64,000 nt of DNA from NCBI RefSeq assembly GCF_023101665.1, contig NZ_CP082161.1, positions 5,394,001 through 5,458,000 on the forward strand, written 5' to 3'. Source of the DNA: Bradyrhizobium sp. 195 (GTDB taxonomy: Bacteria > Pseudomonadota > Alphaproteobacteria > Rhizobiales > Xanthobacteraceae). The position numbers were made by a program, and so were the translations under genes. Of the stretch, positions 32,397 to 40,887 are shown piece by piece (the first letter of the stretch is position 1; each line of letters starts with the position of its first letter). The notes beneath the pieces are model-generated. The model did not search any database. It saw nothing but the letters and a program-made list of their open reading frames with translations, and was not told where the DNA came from.

Positions 32397-34454
32397 GTGG
32401 CAACATATCTGGACACGCTCAATGCGGAGCAGCGCCGCGCCGTGGAGCATGGCGTGGCCGAGGGCGCGACTGTGGGCGGCCCCCTGCTCGTCATTGCAGG
32501 AGCAGGCTCCGGCAAGACCAATACGCTGGCCCACCGGGTCGCGCATCTGATCGTCGCCGGCGCCGACCCGCGCCGCATACTGCTAATGACGTTTTCGCGC
32601 CGCGCCGCGGCCGAGATGGCCGGCCGGGTCGAGCGCATCGCCCGCAAGGTGCTGGGCGAGAACAATGCCACGATCATGCGCGATGCCCTCACCTGGGCCG
32701 GCACCTTCCACGGCATCGGCGCACGTCTGTTGCGCGAATATGCCGAGCGGATCGGTGTCGATCCCGCCTTCACCATCCACGACCGCGAGGACTCTGCCGA
32801 CCTGATGAACCTGGTCCGGCACGAGCGCGGCCTGTCGAAGACCGAGAGCCGCTTTCCCGCCAAGGGCACCTGCCTCTCGATCTATTCGCGCTGCGTCAAC
32901 GCCGAGATGGAGATCGAGAAGGTCCTCGGGCAGCACTATCCCTGGTGCGCGGGATGGACGTCCGAGCTGAAAGGCCTGTTCGCGGCTTATGTCGAGGCCA
33001 AGCAGGCGCAGCACGTGCTCGATTATGACGACCTCCTGCTCTACTGGTCGCAGATGATGAGCGATGCGCTGATCGCGGAAGAGATCGGCGGCCGCTTCGA
33101 TCACGTGCTGGTCGACGAATACCAGGACACCAACCGCCTGCAATCCTCGATCCTGCTGGCGCTGAAGCCGAATGGACGCGGGCTCACCGTGGTCGGCGAC
33201 GACGCGCAGTCGATCTACTCGTTCCGTGCCGCCACCGTGCGCAACATCCTGGACTTCCCGCAGAGCTTCTCGCCCCGCGCCGAGATGATCACGCTCGACC
33301 GCAATTACCGCTCGACCCAAGCTGTGCTGGCGGCCGCCAACGGCGTCATTGGCCTTGCGCGCGAACGTTTCACCAAGAACCTCTGGACCGACCGCGCCGC
33401 GTCGCACAAGCCGCAGCTCGTCACCGTGCACGACGAGGCCGACCAGGCGCGCTACATCGTCGAAGAGGTGCTGGCGAACCGCGAGCAAGGCGCGCTGCTC
33501 AAGCATCAGGCGGTGCTGTTCCGGACGTCCTCGCATTCCGGCCCGCTTGAGATCGAGCTGACCCGGCGCAACATTCCCTTCGTCAAGTTCGGCGGGCTGA
33601 AATTCCTCGACGCCGCGCATGTCAAGGACGTTCTGGCGCTGCTGCGCTTTGCCGAAAATCCGCGCGACCGCGTCGCCGGTTTCCGCATCCTGCATCTGTT
33701 GCCGGGCATCGGCCCCGCGACGGCGCAGCGCGTGCTCGACCATTTGGCGGAGAGCACCGATCCGCTCGCCGCGCTCGGCCAGCTGCCGGTGCCGCCACGC
33801 ACCGGCGCGGACTGGACCGACTTCGTCCGCACCACCCAGAACCTGCGCTATTCGGAATGGCCTGTTGATCTCGAGCGCGTGCGGCTCTGGTACGAGCCGC
33901 ATCTCGATCGCCTCCACGAGGATTCCGAGACGCGCCGCGCCGATCTGATGCAGCTCGAACAGATCGCGAGCGGCTATGCCTCGCGCGAAAAGTTTCTGAC
34001 TGAGCTCACGCTCGATCCGCCGGATGCGACCAGCGACAAATCCGGTCCGCCCTTGCGCGACGAGGATTATCTGATCCTCTCCACCATCCACTCCGCCAAG
34101 GGCCAGGAATGGAAATCGGTGTTCGTGCTCAACGTCGTCGACGGCTGCATGCCGTCCGATCTCGGCGCCGGCACCAGCGCCGAACTGGAAGAGGAGCGCC
34201 GTCTGCTCTACGTCGCGATGACGCGCGCCAAGGACGACCTGCACCTCGTCGTGCCCCAGCGTTTCTTCACCCACGGCCAGGCCGCCAAGGGCGACCGCCA
34301 CGTCTACGCCTCGCGCACCCGCTTCATCCCGGAGCAGCTGGTCCACCTGTTCGAGCGCACCGCCTGGCCGAAGGCCGCCGCCGGCGCGGCCCGCGCCGCG
34401 GCGCAAGGGCCGAAGATCGACATCGGCGCGCGAATGCGCGGGATGTGGCGGTAG
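32397..34454 (+). CDS. UvrD/Rep-family ATP-dependent DNA helicase
   Basis: A 685-residue superfamily 1A helicase. Q-motif LNAEQRRAVEH, Walker A AGAGSGKTNT (residues ~37-46), ILLMTFSRRAAAEM (Ia), VDEYQDTNRLQ (II), VGDDAQSIYSFRAA (III), LDRNYRSTQAVL (IV), STIHSAKGQEW (V) and YVAMTRAKDDLHLV (VI) are all intact, so it should be active. It unwinds 3'-5' in repair or replication restart. GTG at 32397 with GGGGCGA upstream is preferred over a TTG at 32346. This short form, without a long C-terminal tail, accompanies true UvrD in related genomes. Confidence 0.92.
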   Translation: MATYLDTLNAEQRRAVEHGVAEGATVGGPLLVIAGAGSGKTNTLAHRVAHLIVAGADPRRILLMTFSRRAAAEMAGRVERIARKVLGENNATIMRDALTWAGTFHGIGARLLREYAERIGVDPAFTIHDREDSADLMNLVRHERGLSKTESRFPAKGTCLSIYSRCVNAEMEIEKVLGQHYPWCAGWTSELKGLFAAYVEAKQAQHVLDYDDLLLYWSQMMSDALIAEEIGGRFDHVLVDEYQDTNRLQSSILLALKPNGRGLTVVGDDAQSIYSFRAATVRNILDFPQSFSPRAEMITLDRNYRSTQAVLAAANGVIGLARERFTKNLWTDRAASHKPQLVTVHDEADQARYIVEEVLANREQGALLKHQAVLFRTSSHSGPLEIELTRRNIPFVKFGGLKFLDAAHVKDVLALLRFAENPRDRVAGFRILHLLPGIGPATAQRVLDHLAESTDPLAALGQLPVPPRTGADWTDFVRTTQNLRYSEWPVDLERVRLWYEPHLDRLHEDSETRRADLMQLEQIASGYASREKFLTELTLDPPDATSDKSGPPLRDEDYLILSTIHSAKGQEWKSVFVLNVVDGCMPSDLGAGTSAELEEERRLLYVAMTRAKDDLHLVVPQRFFTHGQAAKGDRHVYASRTRFIPEQLVHLFERTAWPKAAAGAARAAAQGPKIDIGARMRGMWR

Positions 34455-34510
34455 ACGCAAGAGGGCAGCGTCGGGACGTGCCAGGATAGCTGGAACAACA
34501 GAGGTCCGAC

Positions 34511-35491
34511 ATGAAAGCCGTCGTCGTCGAGCAATACGCCCCCATCGATCAGATCCAGCTGAAGGACGTTCCGCCCCCGTCGATGGAGCCGGGGCAATTG
34601 CGCATCCGCGTGGAAGCTGCCGGGATCGGCTTTGTCGACGGTTTGAAGATCGAGGGACGCTATCAGACCAAGGATCCCCTACCCTTCATTCCCGGGACGG
34701 AGTTCGCAGGCGTGGTGACGGAGGCGCCCGGCGCCCCCGGCGGCTATCAACCCGGCATGCGCGTGATGGGCATGACGCGGTCGGGCGCGCTTGCCGAGGA
34801 GATCGTCGTTGCCCCCGCCGCGCTCCATCCCCTGCCCGACGGCGTTGCGGCCGAGGTCGCCGCCTCGTTTCGCGCCAACTATTTGACCGCGCTCTATGCG
34901 CTGAGCGCCCGCGCCATGCTGGTCGAAGGCGAACAGCTGCTGGTGCTGGGTGCGGCCGGCGGCACCGGAATTGCGGCCGTCCAGATCGGCAAGCTGCTCG
35001 GCGCGCGGGTGATCGCAGCTGCATCGACGCCGGAAAAGCGCGAATTCACGCAGGCGTACGGAGCCGACGCCGTGATCGACTATATGCAGGCCGACTGGCG
35101 CGACAGGTTCAAGGAGCTGACGGGCGGACATGGTGCCGACGTGATCTTCGATCCCGTCGGCGGCGAGATCTCGGTGCAGGCCTTTCGATCCATCGCCTGG
35201 CGCGGGCGCCATCTCGTGGTCGGCTTTGCCGCCGGCGCTATCCCCGCACTGCCGTTCAATCTGCCGCTGCTGAAAGGCGGCGCCCTGCTCGGTGTCGACC
35301 TCGCGCAGATTCCGGTGCGCGAACCCGACGTGCAGAAGCGCCTGATGTCGCAGTTGACGGGCTGGCTCGCCGACGGCCAGCTGAAGCCCGTGGTCGGTCG
35401 CGTCTTCGCGCTGGACGATTTCCGGGAAGCGTTCAGGACCATGCAGACGCGCGGGGCGCTGGGCAAGATGGTCGTGCGAATCTCGAAATAG
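34511..35491 (+). CDS. Quinone oxidoreductase-like MDR protein (zinc-free)
   Basis: A 326-residue medium-chain dehydrogenase/reductase of the NADPH:quinone reductase group. VEAAGIGFVDGLKIEGRY, the GTEFAGVV segment, VLGAAGGTGIAAVQIGKLLG (the NADPH-binding Rossmann motif, AAGGTG instead of AAGGVG) and VVGFAAGAIPALPFN are typical. Zinc ligands are absent, as expected. It reduces quinones or enones using NADPH. It lies 56 bp after the helicase gene on the same strand, though a functional link is not evident. Confidence 0.88.
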   Translation: MKAVVVEQYAPIDQIQLKDVPPPSMEPGQLRIRVEAAGIGFVDGLKIEGRYQTKDPLPFIPGTEFAGVVTEAPGAPGGYQPGMRVMGMTRSGALAEEIVVAPAALHPLPDGVAAEVAASFRANYLTALYALSARAMLVEGEQLLVLGAAGGTGIAAVQIGKLLGARVIAAASTPEKREFTQAYGADAVIDYMQADWRDRFKELTGGHGADVIFDPVGGEISVQAFRSIAWRGRHLVVGFAAGAIPALPFNLPLLKGGALLGVDLAQIPVREPDVQKRLMSQLTGWLADGQLKPVVGRVFALDDFREAFRTMQTRGALGKMVVRISK

Positions 35492-35587
35492 AACGCACAA
35501 ACGGAAACTGAGCATTTCCGAAAGCCGACTTGTCGCGCGGCCGCGGTCCATTAAGTCTGCCCGATCCTCCCCGCAGAGACCTCATCA

Positions 35588-36619
35588 ATGACCGCTCCGC
35601 TCGAATTCGGCCTGGATACCTTTGGCGACGTCACCAGGGACGCCTCAGGCGCGATACTTCCGCATGCGCAGGTGATCCGCAACGTCGTCGACGAAGCCGT
35701 GCTGGCCGACGAGCTCGGCCTCGACTTCATCGGCCTCGGCGAGCATCACCGATCTGATTTCGCGATCTCCTCGCCGGAGACCGTGCTCGCTGCGATCGCA
35801 TCGCGGACCAAGCGCATCCATCTCGGCTCGGCCGTGACGGTGCTGAGCTCGGACGATCCGATCCGCGTGTTCCAGCGCTTTGCCACGCTCGATGCGCTGT
35901 CGAACGGACGCGCCGAGGTGATCCTCGGCCGCGGCTCGTTCACCGAATCCTTTCCGCTGTTCGGCTTCGACCTGCGCAAATACGAAGAGCTGTTCGAGGA
36001 GAAGCTCGATCTCTTCGCGGCACTCTTGTCGCAGCAGCCGGTGACCTGGGAAGGCAAGCTGCGTCCGCCGCTGCGGGACCAGCTGGTCTATCCGCCGGTC
36101 GAGAACGGCCGGCTTAAAACCTGGATCGGCGTCGGCGGCAGCCCGCAATCGGTGGTGCGCGCCGCGCATTACGACTTGCCCCTGATGCTCGCGATCATCG
36201 GCGGCGATCCCGCGCGCTTTGCGCCCTTCGTCGATCTCCATCACCGCGCCGCCAAGGAATTCGGTCGCCCGGCGCAGCCGATCGGCGTGCACTCGCCCGG
36301 CTATATCGCTGAGACGGACGCAGAGGCGCGCGAGCAGCTGTGGCCCGACTACAAGGCGATGCGCGATCGCATCGGCAAGGAGCGCGGCTGGCCGCCAATG
36401 GGCCGCGACGAATTCGTCAACGAAGCCGAGCACGGTTCGCTCTATGCCGGCTCGCCGGAGACCGTCGCGCGCAAGATCGCGAAGACGGCGAAGGCGCTCG
36501 GGATCTCGCGGTTCCAGTTGAAGTATTCGGCGGGTCCCCTGCCGCACGAGAAGCTGATGAAGAGCATCGAGCTTTATGGGCGGAAGGTGGTGCCGATGGT
36601 GCGGGAGATGATGGGGTGA
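35588..36619 (+). CDS. LLM-class flavin-dependent oxidoreductase
   Basis: A 343-residue bacterial luciferase-like monooxygenase family protein. LGLDFIGLGEHHRSDFAISS, LGSAVTVLSSDDPIRVFQRF and NGRAEVILGRGSFTESFPLF form the FMN/F420-type TIM barrel, and the C-terminal GSPETVARKIAKTAKALGIS is characteristic. It probably needs a separate flavin reductase. Its last codons (ATG GGG TGA) are inside the first copy of the tandem duplication at 36611-36851, which may have shaped its 3' end. Confidence 0.88.
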   Translation: MTAPLEFGLDTFGDVTRDASGAILPHAQVIRNVVDEAVLADELGLDFIGLGEHHRSDFAISSPETVLAAIASRTKRIHLGSAVTVLSSDDPIRVFQRFATLDALSNGRAEVILGRGSFTESFPLFGFDLRKYEELFEEKLDLFAALLSQQPVTWEGKLRPPLRDQLVYPPVENGRLKTWIGVGGSPQSVVRAAHYDLPLMLAIIGGDPARFAPFVDLHHRAAKEFGRPAQPIGVHSPGYIAETDAEAREQLWPDYKAMRDRIGKERGWPPMGRDEFVNEAEHGSLYAGSPETVARKIAKTAKALGISRFQLKYSAGPLPHEKLMKSIELYGRKVVPMVREMMG

Positions 36620-36851
36620 GCTACGATTGAACCAGTCCGCCTACGCCCTGCGGACTACGGAGTGACAGCCTTCGCTCACTTCGCGCCACGGGCATTTGTG
36701 CTGGCTTGCCTAGCCGTAGCTCGCGAAGCGATGGGGTGACTCACGTCTAGAACCAGTCCGCCTACGCCCTGCGGGCTACGGCGTGACAGCCTTCGCTCAC
36801 TTCGCGCCACGGACATTTGTGCTGGCTTGCCTAGCCGTAGCTCGCGAAGCG
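36611..36851. repeat. Tandem duplication of a palindromic unit
   Basis: Two copies of a ~120-bp unit follow each other: 36611-36730 and 36731-36851, more than 90% identical, both beginning ATGGGGTGA. Copy 1 supplies the stop codon of the upstream oxidoreductase gene. Within each unit AGCCTTCGCTCACTTCGCG is inverted against CGCGAAGCGAGCGAAGGCT (complete after copy 2), making a long hairpin. The block runs straight into tRNA-Tyr. It is a mobile palindrome or replication-slippage product rather than a gene. Confidence 0.8.
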
Positions 36852-36860
36852 AGCGAAGGC

Positions 36861-36946
36861 TGGTGGGGGAGGCAGGACTCGAACCTGCGAAGCCATGAGG
36901 CGGCTGATTTACAGTCAGCTCCCTTTGCCACTCGGGACACTCCCCC
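36861..36946 (-). tRNA. tRNA-Tyr (GUA)
   Basis: On the minus strand the gene begins GGGGGAGTGTCCCGAGTGG, carries anticodon GTA in CTGACTGTAAATCAG, has a long variable arm of class II type, a TTCGAGTCC T-loop and an encoded CCA (36861-36863). The acceptor stem GGGGGAG/CTCCCCC is perfect. It lies 15 bp from the tandem duplication at 36611-36851. Confidence 0.97.
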
Positions 36947-37152
36947 GCTCGACGGCAGCACAATCGGGCCGGACCTTGCCGGCGACCGAAAACGGCCATG
37001 GAACGTGAAGGCCGCGACAGCCCGGATGGGGGCGCGACCGGGCGCGTTTATGGGCGATGCGGTGGGGCAAAGTCAACCGAGGCGAACAGCTAAAATCGCC
37101 CCTGAAGCCAGCCAAATTGCCATATTCCGGGACCCGTGACACAAGCGAGCCC

Positions 37153-37983
37153 ATGAAGGATCGAAAATTCACCCCCAGGGGTCCCCGCGGCGGGGCTAAG
37201 CCCTTCAACAGGCCCGGGAAATCGGCAGGCCGGCCGGCCCGGCGCGACCGTGATTCGCACCCCGACGGGCCTGTCATCCTCTATGGCTGGCACACCGTCA
37301 CCATGGCGCTGGCCAATCCGGAGCGACGGATCCGCAAGCTGACGCTGACCGAGAACGCCGCGAAGCGGCTTGCGGACGAAAATATCGAGACCCGCGTCAC
37401 CCCCGAGATCGTCCGGCCCCAGGAGATCGACCGCCTGCTGTCGCCCGATGCCGTGCACCAGGGCCTGCTCGCCGAGGCCGATCCCCTGCCCTCCCCTGAT
37501 ATCGAAACCCTGAAGCAGGACGGCATGGTGCTGGTGCTCGATCAGATCACAGACCCCCATAATGTCGGCGCCATCCTGCGCTCGGCGGCCGCCTTCGCGG
37601 TCAAGGCGATCGTCACCACCGCGCGCCACAGTCCGGAAGCGACCGGCGTGCTGGCGAAGGCCGCCTCCGGGGCGCTGGAACTCGTGCCGATGGTGACCGT
37701 ACAAAACCTCGCGCGTGCGCTCACCACGCTGAACGAACTCGGCTTCCAGACCGTCGGCCTCGACAGCGAAGGCAGCGAGGACCTCTCGGACGTCGCACTG
37801 CGCGAGCCGCTCGCGCTCGTGCTCGGCGCCGAAGGAAAAGGCCTGAGGCAATTGACCCGCGAGACCTGCAGCGTCGTGGCGCGGCTCGACATGCCCGGCG
37901 AGATCAAGAGCCTCAACGTCTCGAACGCCGCCGTGCTCTCGCTCTATGTCGGCGCGAGCCGGCTGGGGCTGATGAAGCGGTAG
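37153..37983 (+). CDS. rlmB: 23S rRNA (guanosine-2'-O)-methyltransferase RlmB
   Basis: A 276-residue SPOUT methyltransferase. A basic N-terminal tail (~40 residues) precedes an L30e-like substrate-binding domain (ILYGWHTVTMALANPERRIR). The knotted catalytic domain has motif 1 VLDQITDPHNVGAILRSAAA, motif 2 PLALVLGAEGKGL and motif 3 IKSLNVSNAAVLSLY. It methylates G2251 of 23S rRNA using S-adenosylmethionine. The start at MKDRKFTPRG is chosen because the open frame upstream runs into unrelated intergenic sequence after tRNA-Tyr. The gene stands alone. Confidence 0.92.
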   Translation: MKDRKFTPRGPRGGAKPFNRPGKSAGRPARRDRDSHPDGPVILYGWHTVTMALANPERRIRKLTLTENAAKRLADENIETRVTPEIVRPQEIDRLLSPDAVHQGLLAEADPLPSPDIETLKQDGMVLVLDQITDPHNVGAILRSAAAFAVKAIVTTARHSPEATGVLAKAASGALELVPMVTVQNLARALTTLNELGFQTVGLDSEGSEDLSDVALREPLALVLGAEGKGLRQLTRETCSVVARLDMPGEIKSLNVSNAAVLSLYVGASRLGLMKR

Positions 37984-38000
37984 CGGCTTCGCTTCACATC

Positions 38001-38038
38001 AAAAAACAAAGCGCCCGTCCGCATCGCGGACGAGCGCT
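38001..38038 (-). terminator. Rho-independent terminator of the Tyr/Gly-rich protein gene
   Basis: On the minus strand AGCGC-T-CGTCCGC pairs with GCGGACG-G-GCGCT across a short GAT loop and is followed by TTTGTTTTTT. It lies just past the stop at 38062. The convergent rlmB has no T-run on its side. Confidence 0.75.
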
Positions 38039-38061
38039 TCGCTAACTCAACCGATCAGAGA

Positions 38062-38541
38062 TCAGTAGTAACGACGCAGCACGCGGTGGCCGCCGTAGTA
38101 CGGCGCGTGGCGGTGGGCGTAGCCGTAGCGCGGACCGTAGCCGTAATGCGTACGCGGCAGATAGCCGTAGCGCGGGCCGTAGCCATAGCGGTACGGACGG
38201 TAGTGCGGGCGGTGATAGGGAGCCACGGCGGCGCGATAGCCATAACCGTAATTGGCGGGCGCGACGACCGCGTCTTCACGGTAGGTCGGATACGGCGCGA
38301 ACGCGCCCGGGCCGGTGTAGGTCGGGCCCTGGTTGACGTAATAATACTGCGTGGTCGGCTCGGCGAGACGCTCATAGGCGCCATAGCCGGCACCATAACC
38401 GTAGCCGCCGCAACCGGTGTTGCAGCCGGAATAGACCGGCGCAACCGGCTGGCATGGGTTGAAGCCGCAGGCCGCGGCCGGCGCGGTCGCGGCAAACATC
38501 ACGGCAGCCGCCGCGACCAGTCCGGAAATCATCTGACGCAT
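38062..38541 (-). CDS. Secreted Tyr/Gly/Pro/His-rich protein
   Basis: A 159-residue exported protein. A signal peptide (MRQMISGLVAAAAVMFAATA, cleaved near APAAA) precedes a Cys-containing start (CGFNPC, CNTGCGGYG). The C-terminal half is a low-complexity run of GYGPRYGY-type repeats with many Tyr, Arg and His: YGPRYGYLPRTHYGYGPRYG. Such proteins in Bradyrhizobium are secreted or surface-associated; tyrosines may cross-link and His may bind metal, but this is speculation. It is the first gene of a divergent trio of low-complexity secreted proteins (38062, 38585, 39351). Confidence 0.75.
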   Translation of the reverse strand: MRQMISGLVAAAAVMFAATAPAAACGFNPCQPVAPVYSGCNTGCGGYGYGAGYGAYERLAEPTTQYYYVNQGPTYTGPGAFAPYPTYREDAVVAPANYGYGYRAAVAPYHRPHYRPYRYGYGPRYGYLPRTHYGYGPRYGYAHRHAPYYGGHRVLRRYY

Positions 38542-38584
38542 TACTCTCTCCTGTTGAATTTTGTTTGTTGGATTTTGACGTTTC

Positions 38585-39067
38585 TTAACCCGGCGGTCTG
38601 CCGGGTATCTCTGTGTGCGGCCGCGGTCGCGGTGGCCGCGGACGATCGTTGATCTCAGGGGCGAGGATCACCGGCGGCGGATCGACCGGCACATCCATCT
38701 GCGGCGGCAGCGGCGCCGATTGCGCGCCCCAGCTCTGGTGATAGCTCTCGGCGGGCTTGGGCAATTTGCGGTTCGCGGGCGGGTCGACCTCGAGCCGGCC
38801 GTAGCCGGGCCGCAGGCCAAGCGTCGGATAATAATGGCCGACGTCTTCGGGTTGCCGCTCGGCGATATAGCGCCCGCCATAGATCGTGGGCTGCACCTGC
38901 TGGTTCTTGCCCAGGCCCCAGACACCCTCGACCACGGTATAGGACGCATCGATGTTGTTGATGATGATCGGCACGCCGGGACGGCCGGGCACGACGACAT
39001 CGAAGCCGCCGGCAAATGCCGTCGCAGGCAATCCGATCAGAAAGGCGGCGAGCGCCACAGCACGCAT
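38585..39067 (-). CDS. Secreted Pro-rich hypothetical protein
   Basis: A 160-residue exported protein starting MRAVALAAFLIGLPATAFAG with cleavage after AFA. The next ~80 residues are ordered-looking: IINNIDASYTVVEGVWGLGK and RYIAERQPEDVGHYYPTLGL. The C-terminal ~45 residues are Pro-rich (DRPRPPRPRPHTEIPGRPPG). It lies 43 bp upstream of the Tyr/Gly-rich gene on the same strand, so they are probably co-transcribed. The family is unnamed to me. Confidence 0.7.
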   Translation of the reverse strand: MRAVALAAFLIGLPATAFAGGFDVVVPGRPGVPIIINNIDASYTVVEGVWGLGKNQQVQPTIYGGRYIAERQPEDVGHYYPTLGLRPGYGRLEVDPPANRKLPKPAESYHQSWGAQSAPLPPQMDVPVDPPPVILAPEINDRPRPPRPRPHTEIPGRPPG

Positions 39068-39350
39068 GAGGGGACCCCGGTTATGCGGCGGCAACCTAAC
39101 CGAACACCGCGCACAGAGGGTTAAGGCCCGCTCACCAACTTCCGGTAAGCCTAATGTGTAAGGATTGCGCGCCGCTCAAATGCTGCAAAACGAGCTAGCA
39201 AAGCGTTAACGCCGCATCGCGCCGCCGCACGGAACCGCGCCGCGCGCTCACATCCGTTTGACCATTCGCTCGCGAAAATCCACCGGTTTCACCGGAACGT
39301 CCGGCGCCTTCGGCATTTAGCCCCCGTCAACAAAACGGGAGCCAACAACC

Positions 39351-39845
39351 ATGAACATCAAGCTTCTCGGGGCCACGGCGATTGCGGCGACCATGCTGGC
39401 TGGCTCTGCCATGGCGCAGGCCGTCGTCACCAATCCCGGCCGCTGCTCGGCGCAATTCCCCAACGCCAACTGCCAGAACCTCGGCCCAGGAAACCCGTAC
39501 ACCGATAGCGGCTATCGCCATAGCCGCGCATCCTATCGTCAGACCAATTCCTATCGTCAGGCCAATGGCGATTGGAATAACGACTGGAACAGGAGCCGCA
39601 CCGGCTTCTGGCCGACCGACGTCGCGGCCGGCGTAGCCGGCGCCGCGATCGGCACCGCCGGCGCGATCGCCTCCGCACCGTTCCGCGCCTGGGACAATTC
39701 CTATGCCTACGACAATTCGTGGGACAACCGCGGTTGGGACAATCGCGGCTGGGATACCCGCACCTACGCGCAGCGTAACGGCTTCGTCTGTACGCCCGGC
39801 ACCTGGTTCAAGGGCGCGGACGGCCGTCGGCACATCTGCCAGTAA
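39351..39845 (+). CDS. Secreted protein with WDNRG repeats
   Basis: A 164-residue exported protein with a clean signal peptide (KLLGATAIAATMLAGSAMAQ). The mature part has RCSAQFPNANCQNLGPGNPY, a Ser/Tyr/Arg/Gln-rich stretch, an Ala/Gly-rich helix (VAAGVAGAAIGTAGAIASAP), repeated WDNRG units (WDNRGWDNRGWD), and ends VCTPGTWFKGADGRRHICQ. The four cysteines likely form disulfides. Homologues of the Ala/Gly helix plus C-terminal CTPGTWF pattern occur across Bradyrhizobium as uncharacterised surface proteins. Confidence 0.8.
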   Translation: MNIKLLGATAIAATMLAGSAMAQAVVTNPGRCSAQFPNANCQNLGPGNPYTDSGYRHSRASYRQTNSYRQANGDWNNDWNRSRTGFWPTDVAAGVAGAAIGTAGAIASAPFRAWDNSYAYDNSWDNRGWDNRGWDTRTYAQRNGFVCTPGTWFKGADGRRHICQ

Positions 39846-39869
39846 GCGGCCCACCTCGAATGCGACACG

Positions 39870-39893
39870 TCAGGCGGCCCCAGGGCCGCCTGA
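39870..39893 (+). terminator. Possible terminator hairpin
   Basis: TCAGGCGGC-CCCAGG-GCCGCCTGA is a perfect 9-bp stem with a 6-nt loop, 25 bp past the stop at 39845. The T-run after it (TTCATGTCTT) is weak, so it may be an intrinsic terminator or only an mRNA-end stabiliser. Confidence 0.4.
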
Positions 39894-40011
39894 TTCATGT
39901 CTTGCGGCGGGAAGCGCGGGTTCTGGACTTTCCGATCAAGTCTGGTATTGCGACGCGCACGGATAGACAGCTCCCGGTAACCTGCCGGGGACCTGCCCCT
40001 GTTCCAGCGTC

Positions 40012-40086
40012 GCCGGCTTAGCTCAGCGGTAGAGCAGCGGTTTTGTAAACCGAAGGTCGGGGGTTCAATCCCCTCAGCCGGCACCA
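40012..40086 (+). tRNA. tRNA-Thr (UGU)
   Basis: The gene begins GCCGGCTTAGCTCAGCGG and carries anticodon TGT in the loop TTTGTAA flanked by GCGGT and ACCG. It has a GGTTCAATCC T-arm and a GCCGGC/GCCGGC acceptor stem with genome-encoded CCA (40084-40086). It reads ACA/ACG codons. Together with the bases on either side (39894-40239) the interval holds no protein gene. Confidence 0.97.
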
Positions 40087-40239
40087 GTGCTTACGACGGC
40101 TTACCGCAAAATGTAGCCCGGCTGTTTCCGCGCAATTCGTTTACGCGCTTTGGGGATACAAGGAGCTACATTTCAGGCGGCGACGCTTTTCGGATTACGG
40201 CCCTCGAAGATCGATTGCCCGACGATTTCCCTTCTCGCC

Positions 40240-40887
40240 CTAGATCTCCGCGGTATTTGCCCTCTCCCCTCTCCGATATCCCTCACGCGAGGTGACGCGC
40301 TCAAGATAGGGAACGGCACTGTCGCAGATGCCGACGCCGTATTCGTTCGCCCATGTCAGGCAGGTCGTCAGCAATATGTCGGCCGTGGTGAACTGGTTTC
40401 CCATGAGGTATTGACGGCCGTCGGACAGGGCAACATCGACATGGCGGAGTTGCGCGCGAAAATACTCAGCCGCCTTGGTCACCACCTCAGGAGCTTCGCC
40501 GTAGATATGCGCCAGCCCCTTGATGGTGCCGTGCCGCCTCATGACATACAGGCTCGCTGAATCCAGCTCGGTTACGATGAAGAAGCACCACTCAAGCCAC
40601 TTGGCGTAAAGCTTCGGGCAATTCGGAACGAGGTCGCCATCGGACGTCCGGTGCTTGTTGGCGAGATAGGCTACGATCGCTGCGCTTTCTCCAATGGTCA
40701 GGTCTCCGTCCTGCAAAAGCGGAATCTTCTGGCGCGGATTCAGCGCCGTATATTCCACCGTCTTGGTCTCTCCCGATCGCGGAAGGATCGGACGCGACAT
40801 GTACGGAAGATCGAGCTCATGAAGCGCCCAATGCGCCCGAATGGTGCGTGACGTGCCGACACCCCACAGGATAAGACCGTCCGTCAT
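40240..40887 (-). CDS. Glutathione S-transferase family protein
   Basis: A 215-residue GST. The thioredoxin-like N-domain starts ILWGVGTSRTIRAHWALHEL, where the Ser/Thr-Arg pair is at the glutathione-activating position. KIPLLQDGDLTIGESAAIVA contains the cis-Pro and the ES motif that bind glutathione. The helical C-domain ends near WANEYGVGICDSAVPYLERV. The ATG overlaps the stop of the upstream SDR gene by one base (TGATG), so the two are coupled. It is the last gene of the AraC-Liv catabolic unit and may act as isomerase, hydrolase or ether-cleaving enzyme on the imported substrate. Confidence 0.85.
   Translation of the reverse strand: MTDGLILWGVGTSRTIRAHWALHELDLPYMSRPILPRSGETKTVEYTALNPRQKIPLLQDGDLTIGESAAIVAYLANKHRTSDGDLVPNCPKLYAKWLEWCFFIVTELDSASLYVMRRHGTIKGLAHIYGEAPEVVTKAAEYFRAQLRHVDVALSDGRQYLMGNQFTTADILLTTCLTWANEYGVGICDSAVPYLERVTSREGYRRGERANTAEI

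Noticed and set aside
32583..34460. A 625-codon open frame opposite the helicase gene
   Set aside because: The helicase motifs on the plus strand are all intact, and the minus-strand translation is Arg/His/Gly-biased without conserved blocks.
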